Source: Paramesorhizobium deserti (GTDB lineage Bacteria > Pseudomonadota > Alphaproteobacteria > Rhizobiales > Rhizobiaceae). Taken from it: a stretch of DNA of 64,000 nucleotides. Numbering within the stretch: position 1 is the first letter of the stretch; every line of letters starts with the position of its first letter. Positions 9,100-17,623 of the stretch are shown piece by piece. The DNA is taken from assembly GCF_001558695.1 (NCBI RefSeq), contig NZ_LNTU01000012.1, positions 248,001-312,000 on the forward strand, written 5' to 3'. Position numbers and translations under genes: made by a program. The notes below the pieces were generated by a model. That model ran no database searches, was not told the DNA's origin, and saw only the letters and a list, made by a program, of their open reading frames with translations.

Positions 9100-9939
9100 T
9101 CACTTCTTGCAGTCGGTCACGGCCTTTGGCTGATCGAACACCTGGAGGTTGACGAGCTTTCCCTTCATGGAGAAATCGCCATAGTCCATCGTCAGGTCAC
9201 GGGTGATGCCGTTGCGGTAGAGCTTGAAATTGATGCGATAGACGGGGAGGCCTTCCTGGTTCTCCTTGTCATCGAAATAGGCGATGGTCACCGGCCATAT
9301 CTTGTCGGCGGCAAGCCTGCCCATGGTCTTGGTCTCATCGTCCTGGGCAGACGCCTCTTCCTTGCCGACGACGACAGTCGTCGCCATGATGCGGTCGGCA
9401 TCCTCCGAACCGTCGAAGAGCGACGTCTGGTAGAATACCTCGCCGGCTTCCGCCTTGGCGATCAGCTCTTCCATATGACGGGTGGGAAACTGCGAGCGGG
9501 CGAGATCGAGCTTCTTGGCTTCCGGCTTGGTGATGGTGACCTCGGTTTCCTTCGGCGTCAGCTTGGCATCGCCGCGCACCTCCTTGGTCAGTTCCTTGTC
9601 GACAAAGGTCTTGTTGACGAAGCGGAACTGGTTGCCGTCGCCTGATTCGAAAGTCGTGGTCTGCTGGTCGGTGATCCGCTGCGGCGCCTCGTCCATGTCG
9701 ATCCGCGTGACGAAGCGGAAATTGGTGGTGTAGCCATCGCAGGCCGAGCCGTTGAACTCGTAGACCATGCGGCCGGTCAGTCCCGTGATGCCTGATTTGT
9801 CATCGGCGTTCTCGAGCTGAAGATCATAGACGGCGCGATGGGGAACGAGCGCAGGCATACTGGCAGCGAGCGCCGGAAACGAAGCAAACGCAAGGCCGGC
9901 AAAACTGGCGCTGGCAGCCAGAACACTCATAGAACGCAT
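9100..9939 (-). CDS. eipB: Cell envelope integrity protein EipB (DUF1849)
   Basis: EipB is a periplasmic beta-spiral protein needed for envelope integrity in Brucella. The 279-residue product has a signal peptide at about 1-26 ending FPALAA, then LVPHRAVYDLQL, the DUF1849 opening. Two cysteines are present in the mature protein, C67 (SACDGY) and C277 (VTDCKK), next to the chain ends. This agrees with the conserved disulfide known for the Brucella protein. It is followed downstream by rpsB on the same strand, with 179 bases between. A divergent RidA-like gene starts 124 bases away. Confidence 0.9.
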   Translation of the reverse strand: MRSMSVLAASASFAGLAFASFPALAASMPALVPHRAVYDLQLENADDKSGITGLTGRMVYEFNGSACDGYTTNFRFVTRIDMDEAPQRITDQQTTTFESGDGNQFRFVNKTFVDKELTKEVRGDAKLTPKETEVTITKPEAKKLDLARSQFPTRHMEELIAKAEAGEVFYQTSLFDGSEDADRIMATTVVVGKEEASAQDDETKTMGRLAADKIWPVTIAYFDDKENQEGLPVYRINFKLYRNGITRDLTMDYGDFSMKGKLVNLQVFDQPKAVTDCKK

Positions 9940-10063
9940 CTAGGACTCTCCGTTTCGTTGTAGCCTCATCATAAAAAAACTCGTGGCGGAAGCGAGGCAA
10001 AAATCGCAACCTTCATCAAACTTCCGTCGATTCTGTGACATCGTTCGCCAAGGAGATTTCATC

Positions 10064-10528
10064 ATGAGCGAGATTATCGAGACGCGCCTTGCCGATCTGG
10101 GCATCACCATTCCCGAAGCAGCGGCGCCTGCGGCCAATTATGTGCCCTATGCGCAGAGCGGCACGCTTCTCTTCACCTCCGGACAATTGCCGCTTGCCGG
10201 CGGCAAGCTGGTCCATGCCGGCCTTCTCGGCGGCGAGGTGACGGTTGAACAGGGGCAGGAAGCCGCGCGCGCTGCCGCCATCAATGTCCTGGCGCAGGCC
10301 AAGGCCGCGCTCGGCGATCTCAATCGCATCAAGCGCATCGTCAAGATCACGGTCTTCGTCGCTTCGACGCCTGCCTTCACCGAACAGCACCTCGTCGCCA
10401 ATGGCGGCTCGGATCTCTTCGTCGCCGTCCTCGGCGATGCCGGGCGGCATGCGCGCTCGGCGGTGGGCACGGCCTCCCTGCCCTTCAACGCGCCGGTCGA
10501 GATCGAAGCGATCATCGAGGTCGCCTGA
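10064..10528 (+). CDS. RidA family protein (YjgF/YER057c/UK114)
   Basis: A 154-residue cytosolic protein of the reactive-intermediate deaminase family, which hydrolyses enamine/imine by-products of amino acid metabolism. Seen are LLFTSGQLPLAGGKLVHAG, the RIVKITVFVAST strand and GRHARSAVGTASLP. In the last of these, the Arg at about 131 matches the family's substrate-binding Arg. The length fits the longer RidA subgroup. AGGAG stands 7 bases before ATG 10064; the frame is open further upstream, but without a site. The next gene begins 2 bases after the stop, so the two are translated together. Confidence 0.88.
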   Translation: MSEIIETRLADLGITIPEAAAPAANYVPYAQSGTLLFTSGQLPLAGGKLVHAGLLGGEVTVEQGQEAARAAAINVLAQAKAALGDLNRIKRIVKITVFVASTPAFTEQHLVANGGSDLFVAVLGDAGRHARSAVGTASLPFNAPVEIEAIIEVA

Positions 10529-10530
10529 TC

Positions 10531-11256
10531 ATGATGCAGCTCAACTGGCTCACCAAGCGCCCGATCGCCCATCGCGGCCTGCATGATCTCAACGACAAGC
10601 GCTGGGAAAATACGCTTGCGGCCTTCGATGCCGCGGCCAAGGCAGGTTTTTCCATCGAATGCGACGTGCATCTGTCGGCGGATGGCGTGGCGATCGTTTT
10701 TCATGACGAGGATCTGAAGCGGCTGACCGGCAAGGAGGGGCAGATTGATCAGCTCACCGCAGCCGGGGCCACCGCCCTCCATGTCGGCGGGACAGAGGAT
10801 CGTGTGCCGACGCTGCGTGAAGCATTGGCGCTTATAAACGGCCGTGTCCCTGTCATCATCGAGCTCAAGGGCATCGCAGGCCGCGATGACGGTCTGGTCG
10901 CAGCGGTGGCGAACGAGCTCAAGGGCTATGATGGCCATGCCGCCATCATGTCGTTCGACCATCATCTCGTCAGGCGCTTTCCGGTCGAGGCGCCGGGCAT
11001 TCCCGGCGGGCTGACGGCGGAGGGGGTGAAGAACAGCGACATTGAAGCGCATTTTTCCATGCTGGCGCATGAACTTGCCTTCGTTTCCTACAATGTCCAT
11101 CACCTGCCCAACCCGTTCGTCACCTTTGTGCGCGAAAGGTTGAACATGCCTGTCATCACCTGGACCGTCAGGGACCAAACGGCGAGGACGCAGAGCGATC
11201 TCTTCGCCGACCAGATCACCTTCGAGGGCTTCAACCCGGGTGCGATGCTGGCGTGA
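10531..11256 (+). CDS. Glycerophosphodiester phosphodiesterase family protein
   Basis: It hydrolyses deacylated phospholipid headgroups to glycerol-3-phosphate and an alcohol. The 241-residue protein shows IAHRGLHDL (catalytic HR), ENTLAAFDAA, the metal-binding ECDVHLSADGVAIVFHDEDLKRLTG and a late VITWTVRD. No signal peptide is seen, so it is probably cytoplasmic, as in the UgpQ type. An alternative ATG three bases later is equally possible. It is coupled to the RidA-like gene in front. Confidence 0.9.
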   Translation: MMQLNWLTKRPIAHRGLHDLNDKRWENTLAAFDAAAKAGFSIECDVHLSADGVAIVFHDEDLKRLTGKEGQIDQLTAAGATALHVGGTEDRVPTLREALALINGRVPVIIELKGIAGRDDGLVAAVANELKGYDGHAAIMSFDHHLVRRFPVEAPGIPGGLTAEGVKNSDIEAHFSMLAHELAFVSYNVHHLPNPFVTFVRERLNMPVITWTVRDQTARTQSDLFADQITFEGFNPGAMLA

Positions 11257-11355
11257 CGGGGATTTGAAAGGCTTGCGCCCGGCTTTCTCCTTGCCATAGG
11301 CTGGCCTCCTCACGATATGATCGGGTGACAGGGATCGGATATCAGGGATTGGCGC

Positions 11356-12546
11356 GTGAACAGACAGGAGCAAAGCGAGTGCAGTTTTGTCTTGCGCGTT
11401 TGCGACAGCCTTTCGGCCTTCACGCCGGATGAATGGGGTAGTCTTTCCAGAACTGATAGTAAAGGGAAAGACTATAACCCATTTATTTCATACAATTTTC
11501 TTGCTTCATTGGAAGAGTCCGACTGCGTCTCGCGCAAGACGGGCTGGCTGCCACAGCATTTGCGGCTGGAGGATGCGGACGGCAGGCTCTTGGGCGCCGC
11601 TCCCTGCTATCTGAAGAGCCACAGCCAGGGTGAATATGTCTTCGACCATGGCTGGGCGGATGCCTTCGAGCGCGCTGGCGGCAGTTATTATCCGAAATAT
11701 CAGGCGTCGGTGCCCTTCACGCCGGCCACCGGCCCTCGCCTTCTCCACGACAGGTCCCTGCGCCCGGAGGGAATTCGGCAGGCGCTTGCCGCCGGGCTGC
11801 GGCAATTGACTGAGCAGCGCGGCGTTTCCTCCGCCCATGTCACCTTTCTGCCCGAGGCCGAGCTTCCCGCCCTGACTGATATGGGCTTCCTTCACCGCAT
11901 GGACCAGCAGTTCCACTTCATCAATGATGGCTATGGCGGCTATGATGATTTTTTGGAAACGCTCGCCTCGCGCAAGCGCAAGGCTCTGAGGAAGGAACGG
12001 CGCGAGGCGCTCGGCTCTGGCATCAGCATTGACTGGCTGACGGGACGCGACCTGACTGAGGCCGTCTGGGACCAGTTCTTTGCCTTCTATATGGATACCG
12101 GCAGCCGCAAATGGGGTCGTCCGTATCTCAACCGCGAATTCTATTCACTGGTCGGTGAGCGGATGGCGAACGACATCCTCCTCGTCATGGCGAAGCGCGA
12201 CGGCCGCTATATCGCCGGCGCGATCAACTTCATAGGCTCGGACCGGCTTTTCGGGCGCCATTGGGGATGCATCGAAGATCATCCCTATCTGCATTTCGAG
12301 GTCTGCTACCATCAGGCGATCGATTTCGCCATTTCGAAGGGGCTGAAGATCGTCGAGGCCGGCGCTCAGGGCGAGCACAAGCTGGCGCGCGGCTATGTGC
12401 CGGTGACCACGCATTCCGCCCATTACATCGTGCATGAGGGTTTCCGCCGGGCGGTCGAGGACTATCTGACGCGTGAGCGCCGTGAGATCGTCCGGCTGAA
12501 CGAGGCCCTGCAGGACCACACGCCGTTCCGGAAGACGGAAGCATGA
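11356..12546 (+). CDS. FemAB-like GNAT protein (DUF482, peptidogalycan biosynthesis family)
   Basis: A 396-residue protein starting at GTG. The motifs CYLKSHSQGEYVFDHGWADAFERAG, RKRKALRKERREAL, and GRHWGCIEDHPYLHFEVCYHQAIDFAI with the following EAGAQGEHKLARGY are those of the COG3146/PF04339 family. These proteins have a double GNAT (FemAB-like) fold. Their substrate is unproved despite the family name. No signal peptide is present. It sits 99 bases after the GDPD gene and 62 bases before the HIT gene, possibly one unit. Confidence 0.82.
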   Translation: MNRQEQSECSFVLRVCDSLSAFTPDEWGSLSRTDSKGKDYNPFISYNFLASLEESDCVSRKTGWLPQHLRLEDADGRLLGAAPCYLKSHSQGEYVFDHGWADAFERAGGSYYPKYQASVPFTPATGPRLLHDRSLRPEGIRQALAAGLRQLTEQRGVSSAHVTFLPEAELPALTDMGFLHRMDQQFHFINDGYGGYDDFLETLASRKRKALRKERREALGSGISIDWLTGRDLTEAVWDQFFAFYMDTGSRKWGRPYLNREFYSLVGERMANDILLVMAKRDGRYIAGAINFIGSDRLFGRHWGCIEDHPYLHFEVCYHQAIDFAISKGLKIVEAGAQGEHKLARGYVPVTTHSAHYIVHEGFRRAVEDYLTRERREIVRLNEALQDHTPFRKTEA

Positions 12547-12608
12547 TCTTTTCCTTCTGCGTCCCATCGCCTATGGCTTGACGTGAAACCAGACGGGAGA
12601 TTCCGGGA

Positions 12609-13031
12609 ATGAACGAGACCTATGACGACAGCAACATCTTCGCCAGGATTCTGCGCGGCGAAATCCCTTCGACCCGCGTCTATGAGGATGATCACGTCAT
12701 CGCTTTCATGGATGTGATGCCGCAGGGCGAAGGCCATACGCTCGTCGTCCCCAGAGCTCCGTCACGCAACCTGCTCGACGCCGCGCCGGAAACGCTTGGG
12801 CCGTCGATTGCCGCCGTGCAGAAGATCGCTGGGGCAGTGAAAAAGGCCTTTGCCGCCGACGGCGTCACCATCATGCAGTTCAACGAGCCGGCTTCCGGCC
12901 AGTCGGTGTTTCATCTGCATTTCCATGTGATCCCGCGCTTCGAGGGCGTGGCGCTCAAGCCGCACAGCGGCAAGATGGAAGATCCTGAAGTGCTTAAGCA
13001 GAATGCGGAGAAGATCAAGGCGGCGCTATAA
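12609..13031 (+). CDS. HIT family nucleotide hydrolase
   Basis: A 140-residue histidine-triad protein, which hydrolyses AMP-linked phosphoramidates or similar nucleotides. The catalytic HLHFHVIPR spans residues 102-110, and the N-terminal half has IFARILRGEIPSTRVYEDD. It uses ATG 12609 with GGGAG in front. A Rhizobiales-type palindrome lies 29 bases after the stop, where the convergent azlD ends. Confidence 0.93.
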   Translation: MNETYDDSNIFARILRGEIPSTRVYEDDHVIAFMDVMPQGEGHTLVVPRAPSRNLLDAAPETLGPSIAAVQKIAGAVKKAFAADGVTIMQFNEPASGQSVFHLHFHVIPRFEGVALKPHSGKMEDPEVLKQNAEKIKAAL

Positions 13032-13059
13032 CCCACCGTCATCCCTTCCTCCACACGTC

Positions 13060-13082
13060 ATCCTCGGGCTTGTCCCGAGGAT
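13060..13082. repeat. Short palindromic repeat, copy 1 (ATCCTCGGG type)
   Basis: ATCCTCGGG (13060-13068) and CCCGAGGAT (13074-13082) are perfect 9-base arms around CTTGT. The same unit, with CTTGA in the loop and longer arms, recurs at 47067-47097. It sits between two converging genes, the usual place for such REP-like elements, and may also act as a terminator. Confidence 0.7.
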
Positions 13083-13098
13083 CTACGACGGAAAAGGC

Positions 13099-13446
13099 TT
13101 ACAAAACCAGAAGCCCGATGACGAGCAGCGCTTCCGCCACCGCGACGCCGATGAGTACGCGCTTTCCGGTAGCGAGGTAGACGGCGAAACCGCCGGCTGC
13201 CGCTCCCACCCGAAGCCAGATCGGAGAGCTCGCCAACTCTCCGGTCGGATAAAGGATCAACTGGGCGATGACGGCGGCGACAAGCGCCGTAGCGATGCAG
13301 CGTACCAGCACCAGCGCCTCGGAATCCTCGCGGATCCGCCCGCCGACGAACACGCCGAGAAAACGCCAGACATCGGTCGCCAACCATCCGGCAAGCAGGA
13401 TGAATAGGAATGGCCACCACCAGTCGGGCAGACTCGTCCAGGTCAT
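13099..13446 (-). CDS. AzlD family branched-chain amino acid export protein
   Basis: A 115-residue hydrophobic protein with about four membrane segments, the size and profile of AzlD, the small partner of AzlC in amino acid export. Its ATG overlaps the AzlC stop by four bases (ATGA), so the two are coupled. Motif evidence is weak because the family is mostly hydrophobic; pairing with AzlC carries the call. The order here is azlC then azlD. Confidence 0.8.
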   Translation of the reverse strand: MTWTSLPDWWWPFLFILLAGWLATDVWRFLGVFVGGRIREDSEALVLVRCIATALVAAVIAQLILYPTGELASSPIWLRVGAAAGGFAVYLATGKRVLIGVAVAEALLVIGLLVL

Positions 13447-14216
13447 TTCGCCTCCAGTCGGTTGCGGTCGATACGGTGGAAGATGAATGCGCCGGCGCCG
13501 CCGATCACGCCTGTCAGCAGCAGATCATAACCCGGCGCCAGCCTGTGGAAGACCGGAAAGAGTACGAGCCCGGCGATCATGGCGACCTGCCCCGCCCTTT
13601 CGCGCGCCGAGCGCCAGAGCGAGGTCAGGAAATACATCGGCGTCAGCATGAACAGCGCGGCAAAGACGATCGGCGGGAAGGATGCCGACAGCAGATAGAC
13701 CGCGACGACGACCAGCGCATTGGTTCCGACGAGAACCATGCCGACACCGGCGAAATAGCTGGTTCTGAGATTGCGCGGTATGGCGTGCATCTCTTCCATC
13801 GCCATCACCCAGGCGGTCACTGCGACGAAATGCGAGAGGAAGAGTAGCGTGACGCGACTGGTGCGCGGCCCCTTCAGCTCGGGCAGGAGCGACACGACCA
13901 TCGGCATCAGGCGCACCGACGACAGGGCAACCGAGAGGGCCGCCGCGGGCAAGGTGGCGCCCGATGTCGCCGCGCCGATCAGCACCACCTTGGCGGGCAA
14001 TGCCCAGATGACAAGCGTCATGAAGACGGTTTGCACCATCGTCATGCCGCTCTCGATGGCGAGCCCGGCAAATCCGACGAATGAGCTCATCAGCAAGATC
14101 GCCGGCACGCTGAATATGCGGGACGTGCCATGCAGGAACCAACGCAGATGCGTCGCGAAATCGTGGGCGCCGCTATCGGAGACAGAGGAGGATTCGAGAG
14201 ATCGGTCGTCGCGCAT
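13443..14216 (-). CDS. AzlC family branched-chain amino acid transporter
   Basis: A 257-residue inner-membrane protein with about seven to eight hydrophobic segments. FVGFAGLAIESGMT near residue 47 and IWALPAKVVLIGAA fit the AzlC core, which exports branched-chain amino acids or analogues with AzlD. The first 25 residues are hydrophilic and poorly conserved. It starts 89 bases after the clpA stop, behind a strong terminator, so it probably has its own promoter. Confidence 0.85.
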   Translation of the reverse strand: MRDDRSLESSSVSDSGAHDFATHLRWFLHGTSRIFSVPAILLMSSFVGFAGLAIESGMTMVQTVFMTLVIWALPAKVVLIGAATSGATLPAAALSVALSSVRLMPMVVSLLPELKGPRTSRVTLLFLSHFVAVTAWVMAMEEMHAIPRNLRTSYFAGVGMVLVGTNALVVVAVYLLSASFPPIVFAALFMLTPMYFLTSLWRSARERAGQVAMIAGLVLFPVFHRLAPGYDLLLTGVIGGAGAFIFHRIDRNRLEAK

Positions 14217-14254
14217 GAATCCGCAGTAGACCAGCGCACCGCCATCAGCAAGAA

Positions 14255-14280
14255 AAAGCCGCCTCGATCGAGGCGGCTTT
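14255..14280 (-). terminator. Rho-independent terminator of clpA
   Basis: A perfect 26-base palindrome with arms AAAGCCGCCTCGA/TCGAGGCGGCTTT starts 25 bases after the clpA stop and is followed on the minus strand by TTTTTCTT. This is a clean intrinsic terminator separating clpA from azlC. The symmetric flanks could also stop plus-strand transcription. Confidence 0.88.
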
Positions 14281-14305
14281 TGATATCAACCCTTCGTGAT
14301 GCGGG

Positions 14306-16756
14306 TCAGTTCTTCCTGGGCACCTTGGGCACGGAGGCCTTGGCCCGTCCGCTGCCCTTGCCGGCGGTCACCTTTTCCGGTTCGGCCCTTTTGGCAGGGG
14401 CGCGCTTCTTTGCGGCGGGTTTCTTTTCGGCCGGGATGTCCTTCTTGGGTTTCACCGGCACCTCGTCGGCAACGGATTCCAGCACGAGATGGGTGCCGCC
14501 GTCGGGTTTCTCGCCGACGCTCACGCGGACCGTACCGCCCTTCTTGAGCTTGCCGAACAGCACCTCGTCGGCCAACGGCTTCTTGATATGCTCCTGGATC
14601 ACGCGGGCAAGAGGCCGCGCGCCCATGCGCTCGTCATAGCCCTTGTCGGCGAGCCAGGCGATCGCATCCTCGGTCAGTTCGAAGGTCACGCCGCGATCGG
14701 CGAGTTGCGCCTCGAGCTGCAGAACGAATTTCTGCACGACCTGATGGATGACCGGAACCGGCAGAGCGCTGAACGGAATGATCGCGTCGAGACGGTTGCG
14801 GAACTCCGGCGTGAACAGCCGGTTGATCGCTTCCATATCGTCGCCCTCGCGCCGCGAGGAGCCGAAGCCGATCGCCGCCTTGGCCAGATCAGCCGCGCCC
14901 GCATTGGTCGTCATGATCAGGATGACGTTGCGGAAATCGATCTGCTTGCCGTTGTGGTCGGTCAGCTTGCCGTGATCCATGACCTGCAACAGGATGTTGA
15001 AGAGGTCCGGATGCGCCTTCTCGATTTCGTCGAGCAGCAGCACGCAGTGCGGATGCTGGTCGACGCCATCCGTCAGAAGGCCGCCCTGATCGAAGCCGAC
15101 ATAGCCGGGAGGCGCGCCGATCAGCCGCGAAACGGTGTGACGCTCCATATATTCCGACATGTCGAAGCGCAGAAGCTCGACGCCGAGCGAGCTTGCAAGC
15201 TGCTTGGCCACTTCCGTCTTGCCGACGCCGGTCGGGCCGGAGAACAGATAGCTGCCGATCGGCTTGTCAGGCTCGCGCAGGCCCGCACGGGCCAGCTTGA
15301 TCGAGGCAGACAGCGCTTCGATGGCCAGATCCTGACCGTAGACGACGCGCTTCAGCTCGGCATCGAGGTTGGACAGAACCGCCTCGTCGTCCTTGGAGAC
15401 GGATTTCGGCGGGATGCGCGCCATGGTGGCGATCGTCGCCTCGATCTCCTTGACGCCGATGGTCTTCTTGCGCTTTGTCGCGGGTAGGAGCATCTGGCTC
15501 GCGCCCGTCTCATCGATGACGTCAATCGCCTTGTCGGGCAGCTTACGGTCGTTGATATAGCGGGCCGAAAGCTCCACCGCCGTCTTGATCGCTTCCACGG
15601 TGTATCTCACTTTGTGGAAATCCTCGAAATAGGGCTTCAGCCCCTTCATGATCTCGATCGCATCGGGGATCGACGGCTCATTGACGTCGATCTTCTGGAA
15701 GCGGCGAACGAGCGCCCGGTCCTTCTCGAAGAACTGGCGGAACTCCTTATAGGTGGTAGAGCCGATGCAGCGGATCGCGCCGGACGACAGAGCGGGCTTG
15801 AGCAGGTTGGAGGCGTCCATCGCCCCGCCCGAGGTCGCTCCGGCACCGATGACGGTGTGGATCTCGTCGATGAAGAGGACGGCGCCCGGATATTCCTCGA
15901 GCTCCTTGACGACCTGCTTCAGCCGCTCTTCGAAATCGCCGCGATAACGCGTACCGGCGAGAAGCGTCCCCATATCAAGTGCGAAGATCGTCGCGTTCAG
16001 GAGAACGTTCGGCACATCGCCTTCGACGATGCGCTTGGCGAGCCCTTCGGCGATGGCCGTCTTGCCGACGCCGGGATCGCCCACATAGAGCGGGTTATTC
16101 TTGGAACGGCGGCAGAGCACCTGGATGGTGCGGCTGATTTCGGCGTCGCGCCCGATCAGCGGATCGATGCGGCCTGCTTTCGCCTTTTCATTGAGATTGA
16201 CGCAATAGGCCGTCAAAGCGTCCTGCTTCTTCTTGGCACCCTCTTCCTGCTCGGGCGCCTGATGATCCTCGCCACTGCCTTCCGCGCCACGCGGAATGCG
16301 CGTTTCCGCGGCGCCCGGACGCTTGGAAATGCCGTGCGAGATATAGTTGACCGCGTCATAGCGGGTCATCTGCTGTTCCTGGAGGAAGTAGGCCGCATGG
16401 CTTTCGCGCTCGGCGAAAATGGCCACGAGCACATTGGCGCCCGTCACTTCCTCGCGGTTGGAGGACTGGACATGGATGACCGCGCGCTGGATAACGCGCT
16501 GGAACGCAGCCGTCGGCTTCGAATCCTCGTCATAGCCCGTCACGAGATTATCGAGCTCCCGGTCGACGTAATCCGTGACCGTGCGCCTCAGATGTTCCAG
16601 GTCAACATTGCAGGCGCGCATCACCGCACCGGCATCCTGATCGTCGATCAGGGCCAGGAGCAGATGCTCGAGCGTGGCATATTCATGATGCCGCTCGTTT
16701 GCGATTGTCAGGGCTTGATGGAGTGCCCTTTCAAGGCTTGGGGAGAATGATGGCAT
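14306..16756 (-). CDS. clpA: ATP-dependent Clp protease ATP-binding subunit ClpA
   Basis: ClpA unfolds substrates and feeds them to ClpP. The 816-residue protein has the two Clp N-repeats (1-145), Walker A GDPGVGKT at 226-233 with Walker B FIDEIH at 295-300, and a second AAA+ module with GPTGVGKT at 507-514 and [12 protein letters not shown] near 580. It lacks the coiled-coil middle domain of ClpB. A roughly 45-residue Lys/Ala/Pro-rich tail after about residue 770 exceeds the E. coli form. It lies 6 bases after clpS, its adaptor, and GAGG inside the clpS end serves as ribosome site. Confidence 0.96.
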   Translation of the reverse strand: MPSFSPSLERALHQALTIANERHHEYATLEHLLLALIDDQDAGAVMRACNVDLEHLRRTVTDYVDRELDNLVTGYDEDSKPTAAFQRVIQRAVIHVQSSNREEVTGANVLVAIFAERESHAAYFLQEQQMTRYDAVNYISHGISKRPGAAETRIPRGAEGSGEDHQAPEQEEGAKKKQDALTAYCVNLNEKAKAGRIDPLIGRDAEISRTIQVLCRRSKNNPLYVGDPGVGKTAIAEGLAKRIVEGDVPNVLLNATIFALDMGTLLAGTRYRGDFEERLKQVVKELEEYPGAVLFIDEIHTVIGAGATSGGAMDASNLLKPALSSGAIRCIGSTTYKEFRQFFEKDRALVRRFQKIDVNEPSIPDAIEIMKGLKPYFEDFHKVRYTVEAIKTAVELSARYINDRKLPDKAIDVIDETGASQMLLPATKRKKTIGVKEIEATIATMARIPPKSVSKDDEAVLSNLDAELKRVVYGQDLAIEALSASIKLARAGLREPDKPIGSYLFSGPTGVGKTEVAKQLASSLGVELLRFDMSEYMERHTVSRLIGAPPGYVGFDQGGLLTDGVDQHPHCVLLLDEIEKAHPDLFNILLQVMDHGKLTDHNGKQIDFRNVILIMTTNAGAADLAKAAIGFGSSRREGDDMEAINRLFTPEFRNRLDAIIPFSALPVPVIHQVVQKFVLQLEAQLADRGVTFELTEDAIAWLADKGYDERMGARPLARVIQEHIKKPLADEVLFGKLKKGGTVRVSVGEKPDGGTHLVLESVADEVPVKPKKDIPAEKKPAAKKRAPAKRAEPEKVTAGKGSGRAKASVPKVPRKN

Positions 16757-16762
16757 GAGACC

Positions 16763-17116
16763 TCACTTTTTCTCCATCACGCATTGCAGCGGATGCTGGT
16801 GCTGGCGGGCGAAATCCATAACTTGGGTTACTTTGGTCTCTGCGACCTCATACGTAAAGACCCCACATTCGCCGACACCGTGATTGTGAACATGGAGCAT
16901 GATGCGGGTGGCGTCTTCCCTGTTCTTCTGGAAAAACCGCTCCAGCACATGGACCACGAATTCCATGGGCGTGTAGTCATCGTTTATGAGCAGAACCCGG
17001 TAAAGGCTCGGCTTCTTTGTCTTCGGCTTCGTGCGGGTGATGACGGCGGTGCCCCGGCCAACGCCGTTGCCGCTGCTTCCATTCTCGTCCTGCATGACCA
17101 AATCGAAACGGATCAT
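16763..17116 (-). CDS. clpS: ATP-dependent Clp protease adaptor ClpS
   Basis: ClpS delivers N-degron substrates to ClpA. Residues [28 protein letters not shown] contain the substrate-pocket NDD and ME residues, and [21 protein letters not shown] is the ClpA-binding core. The protein is 117 residues from ATG 17116; a TTG 11 codons earlier and an ATG 7 codons later are alternatives, and none has a strong ribosome site. The clpS-clpA pairing supports the identity fully. Confidence 0.94.
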   Translation of the reverse strand: MIRFDLVMQDENGSSGNGVGRGTAVITRTKPKTKKPSLYRVLLINDDYTPMEFVVHVLERFFQKNREDATRIMLHVHNHGVGECGVFTYEVAETKVTQVMDFARQHQHPLQCVMEKK

Positions 17117-17623
17117 CTCAAACAAACACCCACCTGCCCTCTGGCTCAAGCGCTGCTACGTAATGTAGGGTGCTCCGCCCTAATTTTAAGCCCTCATTTC
17201 GTGCTTGCAACATCAGTTCCAATCCTCTCGCGAGAATTCAACCATAACACAGAATCGCTGAAAGACTGTTGCAAGAAAAGAGGGTGAGTGCGGCATATGG
17301 GATCGTGATTAACTATTTTCCAGTGCCTTCTCACCATGTCTCCGTTTTTCTGTTCCGCACCCTTACCTTGATTGACTTCGGCGCGGGCCAACAGCCGCCA
17401 TCAAGGCCACGGAGAATGATGATCTCGGGATCAAATCACGCGCAGAAACGGGCCGGCGGTTGAAATCTTAATAAATTTTTTCTGAAATCAGCGAGAAAAG
17501 ATGAACAAAGCGGTTACCATAAACGGATTGGTAACGCTGAGGCCAATAGGATCACCAAAACCGGCTGCGGGACGTCGGGTGCACCGCAGTTCAATCAGTT
17601 CGCATTTCAGGTAGGTAGTCATC
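17117..17623. other. Divergent promoter region between clpS and a carboxypeptidase gene
   Basis: This 507-base gap holds no ORF that looks real: the short frames here lack ribosome sites and family features. It must carry promoters for clpS (leftward) and the carboxypeptidase (rightward). The right part is AT-richer (around 17465-17490). One clear dyad lies at 17513-17535. A GANTC methylation site is present near 17253. Confidence 0.5.
17513..17535. promoter_or_regulatory. Possible operator dyad upstream of the SPOR carboxypeptidase
   Basis: GTTACC and GGTAAC are perfect inverted half-sites 11 bases apart (centre-to-centre 17 bases), 88 bases before the GTG start. The spacing of about 1.5 helical turns would suit a dimeric regulator. 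I do not recognise the regulator. Confidence 0.3.

Noticed and set aside
17194-17391. 65-residue minus-strand ORF in the clpS upstream gap
   Set aside because: No ribosome site, no family features, composition unlike neighbours.
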